A stretch of DNA of 64,000 bases from CF-167 sp963695195 (GTDB lineage: Bacteria > Chloroflexota > Limnocylindria > QHBO01), in contig CAVOGE010000007.1 of assembly GCA_963695195.1 (NCBI GenBank), positions 1,178,001 to 1,242,000 on the forward strand, written 5' to 3'. Shown piece by piece: positions 9,148 through 16,334 of this stretch; the stretch's first letter is position 1, and every line of letters begins with the position of its first letter. A program made the translations under genes and the position numbers. Below the pieces are notes generated by a model. The model had not been told where the DNA came from, made no database searches, and was given only the letters and a program-made list of their open reading frames with translations.

Positions 9148-9352
9148 CGGTCATGTAACCCAAGTTCTGAAGGCATGTCGCGAGACCGCGGTCGAGTTGC
9201 AGCCCACGCTCAGCGCGCTGATGGCTGATGTTCCACACCCCGAACTTACGACGCCGTCCATCGGCCCATACATGCACATGCAGATCGGCCATTCCGTGCG
9301 CAAGGCACTCGGCGAACTGATATCCACCACAAGTCACGATTCGACGCCCCAA
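9140..9352 (-). CDS. DUF4160 family protein
   Basis: 70 residues with a TTG start. The family core is visible: a glycine-led first strand (TCGGYQFAECLAHGMADLHV), HVHVWADG and KFGVWN, then a helix ending near the stop. Members are small and usually sit with a DUF2442 partner, as here. GGAGG lies 10 nt before the TTG. The predicted transcription start from the promoter at 9369-9398 falls very close to this codon, so either the leader is very short or initiation is slightly downstream. Function is not established for the family. Confidence 0.65.
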   Translation of the reverse strand: MGRRIVTCGGYQFAECLAHGMADLHVHVWADGRRRKFGVWNISHQRAERGLQLDRGLATCLQNLGYMTDE

Positions 9353-9368
9353 GAGGAGTTCCCCTCCG

Positions 9369-9398
9369 CTTATACAATTCTATAAGGCGACCTGTCAA
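9369..9398 (-). promoter_or_regulatory. Promoter with palindrome overlapping the -10 box
   Basis: On the minus strand TTGACA (9398-9393), an 18-bp spacer and TATAAG (9374-9369) form a near-consensus sigma-70 promoter. The 16-bp imperfect palindrome TTATACAATTCTATAA (9370-9385, plus strand) covers the -10 box. Its low GC stands out sharply. It points at the DUF4160/HTH pair and is the only strong promoter seen ahead of the whole minus-strand run to 2425. Confidence 0.65.
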
Positions 9399-9400
9399 TA

Positions 9401-9580
9401 GGCCACCAGCTGGGCATCAGTGGCATTGCCTGACTCGTCGCGGAAGATGACGTTGTAGTCGCGGTTGGAGTTGAAAAGCGGGTCGAGGTAGACCAGGTCG
9501 ACGGTGGCATCGGGCAGGCAGCGACGCAGGATGTCGAGGTTGTCGCCGTAGTAGAGGAGGTTGGTGGCGAGGTCGGTCAT
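9401..9580 (-). pseudogene. Methylase 5' relic, copy 2
   Basis: ATG at 9580 opens MTDLATNLLYYGDNLDILRR and YLDPLFNSNRDYNVIFRDES, then stops where homology ends next to the promoter at 9369-9398. Motif IV is changed from DPPF to DPLF. Same family as the relics at 8092 and 10156. It sits back to back with hicAB across the repeat at 9581. Confidence 0.75.
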
Positions 9581-9647
9581 CGGTCCCCCGCAGGACGTGG
9601 CTTAGGTGGGCACGAGAACCTGGGGAGAGGGTAGCAGCGGGGGCAAG
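9581..9647. repeat. Dispersed intergenic repeat, copy R1
   Basis: Runs from the methylase relic start to GGCAAGC. It holds the core GAGAGGGTAGCAGC (9625-9638) and shares most of its length with 10560-10627 and 23758-23824. On the minus strand the core reads TGCTACCCTCTC, an extended -10-like TGnTACCCT pointing at the relic. It separates the relic from the divergent hicA. Confidence 0.7.
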
Positions 9648-9699
9648 CGACCATCGGCGGGTAAGCGCCCGGTAAGCCCGTTCAGGGCATCCTGTATGC

Positions 9700-9900
9700 G
9701 TGCCCAAGGTCAGAGATGCCCTGCGCAGGCTGCATGACGCTGGTTGGAGTGAGGTTCGCCGCCGGGGGAGCCATCGGCAGCTCCAACATCCGACCCGGGC
9801 TGGCACCGTTACGGTCGCGGGTCCGCCGAGCGACGATCTGCCGCCGGGGACGTGGCGCAGTATCCTGCGACAGGCAGGACTGGACGAGGACCGGAGATGA
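9700..9900 (+). CDS. hicA: HicA-type toxin (mRNA interferase), copy 1
   Basis: 66 residues with a GTG start. VRDALRRLHDAGWSEVRRRG followed by SHRQL is the HicA double-stranded-RNA-binding-like fold with the conserved Gly-Ser-His; the His is the catalytic residue of the family. The end, PGTWRSILRQAGL, is the usual final helix. It overlaps hicB by 4 bp (ATGA). Nearly identical in plan to the gene at 23875. Confidence 0.88.
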   Translation: MPKVRDALRRLHDAGWSEVRRRGSHRQLQHPTRAGTVTVAGPPSDDLPPGTWRSILRQAGLDEDRR

Positions 9901-10103
9901 AATACGCCGTCGTGTACGAAGAGGCGCCCCACAACTGGGCTGCGTATGTCCCGGATCTGCCGGGCTGCGTCGCGACCGGACGGACGCGTGCCGAGGTTCA
10001 GCGTCGCATCCGCGAGGCCATCGGGCTGCACCTGGACGCGATGCGCAGTCGGGGAGAGCGCGTACCTGAGACGAGCGCGGCAGTTGAAGTTATCGACGTC
10101 TAG
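9897..10103 (+). CDS. hicB: HicB-type antitoxin, copy 1
   Basis: 68 residues. KYAVVYEEAPHNWAAYVPDL and PGCVATGRT form the partial RNase H-like HicB fold, followed by the helix RRIREAIGLHLDAMRSRGE. It lacks an added C-terminal DNA-binding domain, so autoregulation may be weak or done by the complex. It is translationally coupled to hicA. Confidence 0.88.
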   Translation: MKYAVVYEEAPHNWAAYVPDLPGCVATGRTRAEVQRRIREAIGLHLDAMRSRGERVPETSAAVEVIDV

Positions 10104-10155
10104 TCTTCGAGATCGCCAGGCCCACTAGGTAGCGTAGGTCGCGCCGGCCGATGGA

Positions 10156-10358
10156 CTATGCGTGCCAAGTGTCGTCGAAGGCCAGCAACTGGGCGTTGGT
10201 GTCGTTGCCCGACTCGTCGCGGAAGGTACGTTGTAGTAGCGATTCGAGTTGAAGGGCGGGTCGAGGTAGACGAGGTCGACGGCGTCGTCGGGCAGGTAGT
10301 GACGCAGGATGTCGAGGTTGTCGCCGTAGTAGAGGACGTTGGTGGCGAGCTCGGTCAT
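10156..10358 (-). pseudogene. Methylase 5' relic, copy 3
   Basis: MTELATNVLYYGDNLDILRH and YLDPPFNSNRYYNV are in frame; a one-base loss follows, after which the next frame restores FRDESGND, AQLLAFDDTWHA and a stop at 10156. The start lies four bases after the stop of the small membrane gene in the string TAGACCGATGACC, the same junction as at 23229. Confidence 0.75.
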
Positions 10359-10362
10359 CGGT

Positions 10363-10515
10363 CTATGGGCTACCGAACTGCGTGGTCAGGCCGTCGATCA
10401 TGTTGGGCACCAGGATCAACAGGATGATCGCCAGTGCGATGGCCAGCACGGCCAGGGACAGCGCGCTGCGGATCAGCCAGGCGACGAACTGGCGCCAAGG
10501 GGAGTCGCCGGCCAT
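10363..10515 (-). CDS. Small single-span membrane protein
   Basis: 50 residues: MAGDSPWRQFVAWLIRS, then a 22-residue hydrophobic segment (LSLAVLAIALAIILLILVPN) and a short polar tail. The positive N-terminus suggests N-in topology. No family was recognised. It lies between repeat R2 and methylase relic 3, and its TAG stop is four bases from the relic's ATG. Such small hydrophobic ORFs can be toxins or phage-type inhibitors, but nothing proves that here. Confidence 0.45.
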   Translation of the reverse strand: MAGDSPWRQFVAWLIRSALSLAVLAIALAIILLILVPNMIDGLTTQFGSP

Positions 10516-10818
10516 GCGCGGAGTGGGCCTGGTGGGTGCGAGCGACGAGCGTTGGTCATCGGTCCCCCCGAAGGGTTGGCCCAGGTGGGCGCCTGAGCCT
10601 AGGGAGAGGGTAGCAGCGGCGGCAAGCGGCCAACTGAGTGAACGGGTGAGCTGACGCCCTCGTGCCTCTGGCGACTCACCACTGCGGCTTCAGTGATCGT
10701 TGTCGCGGTGAGCAGTAGGTCGATACCCACCCACACCCGCGCAGAGCGGACGATGCCTCTGCCGGTGCGCACCTCGTAACGTCGCCTCGGCCGACGGACC
10801 CCAGCCATTCCGACGTGA
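10516..10818. other. Gene-poor stretch with repeat R2
   Basis: Contains repeat copy R2 (10560-10627, core 10604-10617). A 28-codon minus-strand ORF from 10559 reads MTNARRSHPPGPLRAW and overlaps the small membrane gene in another frame. A 69-codon minus-strand ORF (10599-10808) starts 10 bp after the cyclase stop, MAGVRRPRRRYEVRTGRG, but runs through the repeat. Neither is convincing as a gene. Confidence 0.4.
10560..10627. repeat. Dispersed intergenic repeat, copy R2
   Basis: GGTCCCC, GTTGGCCCAGGTGGGCGC, CTGAGCC and the core GAGAGGGTAGCAGC (10604-10617) occur in the same order as in the copies at 9581 and 23758. The copy next to methylase relic 3 is separated from it by the 50-residue membrane gene. 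Confidence 0.7.
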
Positions 10819-13800
10819 TCAAGCCGGTGAGTTCCCAGTGGCTTCGCCGAAGGACGCCTCGAACTCAGCAGCCAATTGACTGGCGCGCTCGCCGTCCACG
10901 AAATTCCCCTTCTGGCGGAAATGGTCCTCCGCTGCTCGGGCGACGGCCACAGCAACCTGGGTCTTACCAGCGGCCGCAAGAACCCGCGCCTGGGACATCC
11001 GTGCTTCGCCGCGGAGCGCGGGCCAATCAGTCGTGTCGGCCAGGCTGACCGCAGAATCAGCCAGCTGGAGCGCAACAATGATCTCACCGCGCTCTGCAAG
11101 AACCTCCGCTGGAACGCAGCGAGCAGGGACGATGGCGCTCACATCATCCGCTGACGTGGTCGCCTCGACCGGCTCTGCCTTCTCCATGGCTTCGTCGACG
11201 GCTCCCCGGGCGAGGAGGACCTGCGCCAACTGCGCATAAGAGGTCGCAGCCAAGGCGGTGCCGCCGGCCGTCTCTAGCGCCGCCGCGCCGGCGCGCAGTT
11301 CCCGCTCTGCGCCCGGCAGGTCGCCGGTCAGGCTGAGAACTGCGCCGGGTAGCTGGCCACTCGAGCCCACGCCAAGCTCGGCCTCAATCGTCTTCGCCTC
11401 GGTGAGTGCGGCGTGGGCCTCCTCCGCCCTGCCGAGCATTGCCAGCATCACGGCGAGGGGTTCCAGCGTTGTCGCTCGGAGAAGGCGGCCCTGTGGTCCG
11501 ACTCTGTCCAGCTGCTCTCGAGCGGCCTGGATACCCTCGTTGGCGGGCACGGGTCCCCACAGGATGTACTCAAAACGGCGCTCGACTGCGTTCTCCTCGA
11601 GGATCGTGTCACCTGCCTCGCGGGAGGCGGCGATGGCTTCGTCGATGATCGCGAGGGCGAGGCCGCCGCGCCCCGCCGCAAAGTGCTCCTCCGCCTGCAG
11701 CTTGAGGGCCCGCGCCAGACCCTCGGCATCATGCAGCCGCCGGAGTCGCAGGATGATCTCTTCGAGCTCGGTGATCCGGCCGGGCGCTCCGATCGGATCT
11801 GTCCACGACAGGGCCCACAGCTCCTCGGTACGGGCATGTAGTTCGAGCACATCCTCGCCCGCTGCGCGCGCGCGCTCGCGGACCGATGCCAGTCGAGCCA
11901 GCACTACAAGGCGCGGCGTCATCGGGACCGTCGCGAGGACGAGCTCGATCTCCAACCGGCGACGCTGGTCTCCGGCAAGGTCGATGGACCTCTGGAGCAG
12001 CTGCCTCGCGGCTTGGTCCCCGCGCAGCACCGCCCGCCGACCTGCCGCGTAGAGGAACTCCGCGGCGCGGTTGCCGAGGGCCACCGTCCCCGGGTCAGGC
12101 GGTCCGAGCTCGCATTCGTATCGGTATGCCTGCTCGAGGTGATAGCCAAGGATCTCTTCGAATTCCGTCTCGCGAGCGCCGACCCGCGCCGCGAGCCATT
12201 CGGCGAAGAGTCGGTGCAGTGCCGCCCGCCTGCGCTTCGGGATGGAGCCGTAGGCCGCGTCCCGGACGAGCAGATGGCGGAAGCGGAAGGCGGCCTCGTC
12301 CACGAAGTCGGATCGAGCCGGGTTCACCCAGCGCTTGGCCGTCAGCTCACGGAGAGCGAGGGCCATGCTACTCGGCGTATCGGCAAGCGCCATTGCGGCT
12401 CCGCGATGGAACACCTCGCCCTCCACCGCACCGCCCTCCAGTGCCTGCCTGGGTGCAGCGGCCAGGCGATCGATCCGCGCGCCGAGGAGCGCGCTCAGCG
12501 TGTCGGGCAGGTGTATCCGATCTGGCGCGTCGCGGGCAACCAGCCCGGTCTCGCCGGGCTCGAGGTGACCCTCGTCGACCAGCGACGCGACGAGCTCCTC
12601 CGCGAAGAGCGGGTTGCCGCCGGCCTTCTCGATCAGGCGCTCCGCCAACCGTTGTCCCGGATCGGTGGTCGTGTCGAGGAGACCGCCGATGAGCCGATGA
12701 GCGTCGGCCGGCTCAAGCGGCTCCAGCTGCACGGGTTCGGGCCAGTCAGCATGCGTCTCCGCCAGCTCTGGACGTGCCAGGCAGAGAACCAGAACCGGCG
12801 CCTCCACGGTCGCGACGAGCTGACGCACAAGGTCGAGCAGCGATGGCTCTGCCCACTGGAGGTCGTCGATGACGACGACTGTCACCGCTCCGGAAGCCAC
12901 CGCCTCGAGTAGCCGGCGGACGGCCCAGCTGATCTCCTCGGCAGGTGCCGCTCCCCCCGCCAGGCCGATCGCCTGGCCTACCCGCAGCGCCGCGACCTCC
13001 GCATCCTTGCCACCGATCAGCCCCTCCAGTTTCGCCAGCGCCGCCGGCGGATCATCCTCATCATGGATCGCGGCCGCGCTCCGGGCAATCTCGCCGATCG
13101 GCCAGTAGGTGATCCCCTCGCCATACGACAGACAGCGTCCGCGCAGGACGAGATGCGGGGTCGCCAGCCTCGCCAGGAACTCGGCGGCAAGCCTTGACTT
13201 CCCAACGCCCGCTTCGCCGATGACTGTCACCAACTCGGCCTGCCGACCGGCTCGCACACGGTCGAAGGCGGCCTGGAGATCGGTGAGCTCGGCGCGACGG
13301 CCGATCATCTCGGTCGCCGCGCGTTCCGCACGAGGGTCGATGGAGCGCACCGCCAGCAATCGGTAGGCGGGAATCGCCTCGGACTTGCCCTTCAACTCCA
13401 TCGGCTTCGTTGCTTCGGCAAAAACTGCGTGGGCCACCAGCCGATGCGTCATCGGTCCGAGCAGGACCTCCCCGGGGGCCGCTGCCTGTTCCAACCTGGC
13501 GGCGACGTTGACAGCGTCGCCCGTGACCAGCGCCAGGCGGCTGGTAGCGTCTCCGGCTACCACCTCGCCGGTGTTGACCCCGATGCGGAGGCGCAGCTCC
13601 TGGCCGTGCGTGCGCGCCAACTCGACATTGAGCTCGGCCATCCGCTCCTGCATCTCGGCTGCTGCTCGGACCGCGCGCAGGGCGTCGTCCTCGTGGCTCT
13701 CCGGGATACCGAAGACTGCCATCACCGCATCCCCGATGAACTTCTCGACGGTCCCGCCGTGCCCTTCGATGGCCCCTCGCATCGTGTGGAAATACCGAAA

Positions 13801-13995
13801 CATGAGCTCGCGGACGGCTTCGGCGTCGAGCTGCTCGCCGATCGCGGTCGAGCCCGAGACGTCGCAGAAGAGGAGGGTCGCGAGCTTACGACGCTCTCTC
13901 GCCGCCAACTCGAGGGCACCTGCGCAGCTGCCGCAGAACCGGGAGCTCTCGGGGTTCTGATGGCCGCAGGCGGGGCACGTACGCACAACGGGCAT
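10819..13995 (-). CDS. Zinc ribbon-adenylate/guanylate cyclase-AAA ATPase-TPR regulator
   Basis: 1058 residues from ATG 13995, preferred over a GTG 10 codons upstream because the zinc ribbon follows at once. Order: ribbon CPACGHQNPESSRFCGSCAG; class III cyclase domain (LLFCDVSGST, HGGTVEKFIGDAVMAVFG, LRIGVNTGEVVAGD) to about residue 200; AAA/STAND ATPase with GEAGVGKSRLAAEF and the Walker B-like VVVIDDLQWAEPS; then about 500 residues of TPR-like helices. Such proteins are probable ligand-sensing, nucleotide-making signal switches. Metal-binding Asp residues of the cyclase are present. Monocistronic; substrate (ATP or GTP) not decidable by eye. Confidence 0.9.
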   Translation of the reverse strand: MPVVRTCPACGHQNPESSRFCGSCAGALELAARERRKLATLLFCDVSGSTAIGEQLDAEAVRELMFRYFHTMRGAIEGHGGTVEKFIGDAVMAVFGIPESHEDDALRAVRAAAEMQERMAELNVELARTHGQELRLRIGVNTGEVVAGDATSRLALVTGDAVNVAARLEQAAAPGEVLLGPMTHRLVAHAVFAEATKPMELKGKSEAIPAYRLLAVRSIDPRAERAATEMIGRRAELTDLQAAFDRVRAGRQAELVTVIGEAGVGKSRLAAEFLARLATPHLVLRGRCLSYGEGITYWPIGEIARSAAAIHDEDDPPAALAKLEGLIGGKDAEVAALRVGQAIGLAGGAAPAEEISWAVRRLLEAVASGAVTVVVIDDLQWAEPSLLDLVRQLVATVEAPVLVLCLARPELAETHADWPEPVQLEPLEPADAHRLIGGLLDTTTDPGQRLAERLIEKAGGNPLFAEELVASLVDEGHLEPGETGLVARDAPDRIHLPDTLSALLGARIDRLAAAPRQALEGGAVEGEVFHRGAAMALADTPSSMALALRELTAKRWVNPARSDFVDEAAFRFRHLLVRDAAYGSIPKRRRAALHRLFAEWLAARVGARETEFEEILGYHLEQAYRYECELGPPDPGTVALGNRAAEFLYAAGRRAVLRGDQAARQLLQRSIDLAGDQRRRLEIELVLATVPMTPRLVVLARLASVRERARAAGEDVLELHARTEELWALSWTDPIGAPGRITELEEIILRLRRLHDAEGLARALKLQAEEHFAAGRGGLALAIIDEAIAASREAGDTILEENAVERRFEYILWGPVPANEGIQAAREQLDRVGPQGRLLRATTLEPLAVMLAMLGRAEEAHAALTEAKTIEAELGVGSSGQLPGAVLSLTGDLPGAERELRAGAAALETAGGTALAATSYAQLAQVLLARGAVDEAMEKAEPVEATTSADDVSAIVPARCVPAEVLAERGEIIVALQLADSAVSLADTTDWPALRGEARMSQARVLAAAGKTQVAVAVARAAEDHFRQKGNFVDGERASQLAAEFEASFGEATGNSPA

Positions 13996-14040
13996 GGTGG
14001 TCGCCGCCCAACTCGCGGTCAACACATCTTGTGGAGTTGG

Positions 14041-14244
14041 CCGGGGCGCACGGTCAGGGAATTCGTAGATCTACAGGGCGAAGATCGATTCCTCACCATT
14101 GGCCGTGCCGCTTCCGGCCGGGTGATAGCGGTGGCCTTTTCCTATCGAGGAGATAGAATCCGTGTCATCTCCGCAAGGCCCGCCACGCAGCGGGAGCGCA
14201 AGCGCTATGACCAAGACAAGCGCCGGTTCGTCCCCCTACCCTGA
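14041..14244 (+). pseudogene. BrnT-like toxin, N-terminally truncated
   Basis: The frame reads QGEDRFLTIGRAASGRVIAV, then YRGDRIRVISARPATQRERK and a short tail: the C-terminal two-thirds of BrnT (RelE-fold ribonuclease), including the R-I-(I/V)-S-A-R signature. The N-terminal WDxxKxxxNxxKHG part is missing; the frame instead runs back towards the cyclase gene with no good start. It overlaps the antitoxin start, as in intact brnTA loci. Confidence 0.6.
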
Positions 14245-14437
14245 CGACGACGACATCGACCTCTCCGAGATCCCCGAGTTCGACTTCTCGGGCGCGGTCC
14301 ACGTCGACTTGACGGAGTGGGCCAAGCGGGCGAAAGGTCACTTCTACGAAGTGAGCGACGAGGAGGACGCGCGCCGTACCGCAGCCGAACGGGAGCCGGG
14401 TCCGCTCCTCAAGAAGGCGTTGCGCCGAGCGAGGTAG
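14207..14437 (+). CDS. BrnA-like antitoxin
   Basis: 76 residues from an ATG 38 bp inside the toxin frame. An acidic N-terminus (DDDDIDLSEIPEFDFSGAVH) precedes a helical basic end (GPLLKKALRRAR). The toxin-overlapping position and the DLSEIPEF motif are typical of BrnA-like or COG3514-type antitoxins. With a truncated partner it may be an orphan. Confidence 0.55.
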   Translation: MTKTSAGSSPYPDDDDIDLSEIPEFDFSGAVHVDLTEWAKRAKGHFYEVSDEEDARRTAAEREPGPLLKKALRRAR

Positions 14438-14569
14438 TCGTCCGCCAACGGTCAAGGTTCGCTCCATACGCGGCGGGGCCCCGCGCATCGCGATAGGGGC
14501 AACAACCTACCAGCGACGGCACGCAAGTTCCGGTTGCATGTGCGACCTGGAAGCGCGCAGGATGCGCCA

Positions 14570-15326
14570 GTGACGCTGACATGGGTCCGGACGCGCACTC
14601 CCGCTGCCGCATCAGTGATGGCCGTCGTCTTCGCGATGTCGGCGTGTGCCGCGCCACCGGCCTCGGAAACGGGAAATCCGACCCGGTCGGCGGTTCAAAC
14701 GGTTGCCGCGACCCCGTCGCCGAGCGAGGTGGCCGGCTTCACGCCACACGAGCCGCTGGAGCCGGGCACGTACACGTCCTTTGTCTTCGACACGCCACTT
14801 ACGTTCACCGTGCCCGATGGGTGGAAGGTCTTCGAGGACGAGATCGGTGAGTTCGGCCTGGCATTGCTCGAGAATGATGGGCCGTGCCTCTGCATCTGGC
14901 GCGACGTCCGCGTGGTGGCGACCGGATGCGTGGAGGAGCCCCAGCCAGGGATCGGCATGGCGGCAGCGGAGATCACGAGCTGGCTGTCGAGCCGCCCGGG
15001 TCTCATGCCGAGCGTCCCGCGCGCAATCACCATTGGCGGGCTGGATGGCTACGTGGTCGATGTCCAGATGGATCCTGCGTGGACCGAAACATGTCCGTTC
15101 AGCGGTGGCGCAGCCGACCGTCCCGACGCTCATTGGGACGGGCATCAGCGAGGGCGTCCTGTGGGGTACAGGCCCGGATTCGGCCCAGCGCGTGTACATC
15201 CTCGATCTCGGCGGCGAAAACGCGGGCAACATCGCGATCAATGTCGAGGTCTGCTGCGGGGTTGAGTTCGAGGAGCGGATGGCAGCGGTGACGCCTGTCA
15301 TCGAATCGTTCGCGTTCGCCGACTAG
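14570..15326 (+). CDS. Lipoprotein of unknown function, one frameshift
   Basis: About 250 residues. The N-terminal signal with lipobox-like AMSAC suggests export and lipid anchoring; a Thr/Ser/Pro-rich linker and the strand-rich FVFDTPLTFTVPDGWKVFED follow, a motif found in many GC-rich gram-positive and Chloroflexota lipoproteins. The frame changes near 15100: TETCPFSGGA is in the first frame and LIGTGISEGVLWGTGPDSAQ to VTPVIESFAFAD in the second (one extra base). No function is known. Confidence 0.6.
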
Positions 15327-15488
15327 TCGCGGTTTGAGGTGAACGCGGTCGAGGGGTTGGGTCCCCTCGAAGTCACTGAGAACGAAACCAGGGGCCATCG
15401 CATTGCGGTAGACACCGTACGTGTCCGAGAAGGTCGAGGGGACGCCCGTCTTCCCGGGAGGCGTCGGCCACCGGCGGAGGACTGAGGA

Positions 15489-16274
15489 TCAGGCCTTGCC
15501 GCGTGCTGCCCAGGCGCGGGCCGTCAGGTTGATTGAGCCGTCCGGCGATGGCCGAAGGTTGGTGGAGAGGCGGTCCCTGAGCGCGGTCCTGCGCTCCGCG
15601 TCGAGCGTAGCGAGGTAGGCGCCGGCGGGGCCCTGGCTGCCAAGGAACGGCAGCCAGTAGTCGTCGATCCCGGCGAAGCGGGTGGGAACCTCAATGGCCG
15701 TATCGGTCACGTCGGTCAGTCCGGCAGCGCGGAAGGCGTCTGCGAGCGCCCCGGCGCGTGAGATCGGGAAGCGGCGGCCCTCGTGCAGGTGCGCCGCCGC
15801 CGGGTCCAGCTCGGTGACGGCGTCCCAGAAGGTGCGCAGGAACTGCATTCCGTCGACGTAGTCCCAGACGTAGGCGGCGACGATGCCGCCGGGGCGCGCA
15901 ACACGGCGCATCTCGTGCATGGCAGCCGGCTGATCGGGCACGAAGTTGAGGACCAGGCCCGAGGCGACGACATCGAACTCGCCGTCGCTGAAGGGGAGCG
16001 ACTGCGCGTCGGCGACGCGCAGGTCGGCATCGGGGAGGCGCGTCGCGGCCGCGGCGAGGAAGGCCTCGGAGGGATCGACCCCGGCCAGCCGGGTCGGCGA
16101 CGCGTGGGCTGCTGCGGTCGCCAGCAGGGCTCCGGTGCCGCAGCCGACGTCAAGCCACGATCCCGCCGGAGCGGCCAGCCAGCGGACGAACGTCTCAGCG
16201 ACGGACAGGCTCCATCGGCCCATGAAACGGTCGTAGGCGGATCCCTGGTCCCAGCGGTCGGCAGGGTCGGTCAC
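15489..16274 (-). CDS. Class I SAM-dependent methyltransferase
   Basis: 261 residues, GTG start. WLDVGCGTGALLATAAAH is motif I; GVDPSEAFLAAA gives the acidic loop binding the ribose, and FDVVASGLVLNFVPD follows as motif III region. This is the UbiE/Methyltransf_11 group; the substrate is unknown. The N-terminal SAYDRFMGRWSLSVAETFVRWL resembles small-molecule methyltransferases. It diverges from the LuxR-type regulator, 60 bp away. Confidence 0.88.
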   Translation of the reverse strand: MTDPADRWDQGSAYDRFMGRWSLSVAETFVRWLAAPAGSWLDVGCGTGALLATAAAHASPTRLAGVDPSEAFLAAAATRLPDADLRVADAQSLPFSDGEFDVVASGLVLNFVPDQPAAMHEMRRVARPGGIVAAYVWDYVDGMQFLRTFWDAVTELDPAAAHLHEGRRFPISRAGALADAFRAAGLTDVTDTAIEVPTRFAGIDDYWLPFLGSQGPAGAYLATLDAERRTALRDRLSTNLRPSPDGSINLTARAWAARGKA

Positions 16275-16322
16275 GGCAATCCCCCACGTGGTGATGGGCA
16301 GAGGGTTGTCCGGCGACTAGGT

Positions 16323-16328
16323 TAGCAT
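16323..16328 (+). promoter_or_regulatory. Probable -10 box (TAGCAT) of a leaderless start
   Basis: TAGCAT is followed by exactly six bases and the ATG at 16335, with no Shine-Dalgarno sequence. The same TAGCAT-N6-ATG occurs at 20006 and TATCCT-N6-ATG at 33558. Such spacing puts transcription start at or next to the start codon. Confidence 0.5.
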
Positions 16329-16334
16329 CGGACG

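Noticed and set aside
9581..10627. CRISPR array or transposon ends
   Set aside because: Repeat copies are few, unevenly spaced and separated by genes; no transposase, terminal inverted repeats or target duplications were seen.
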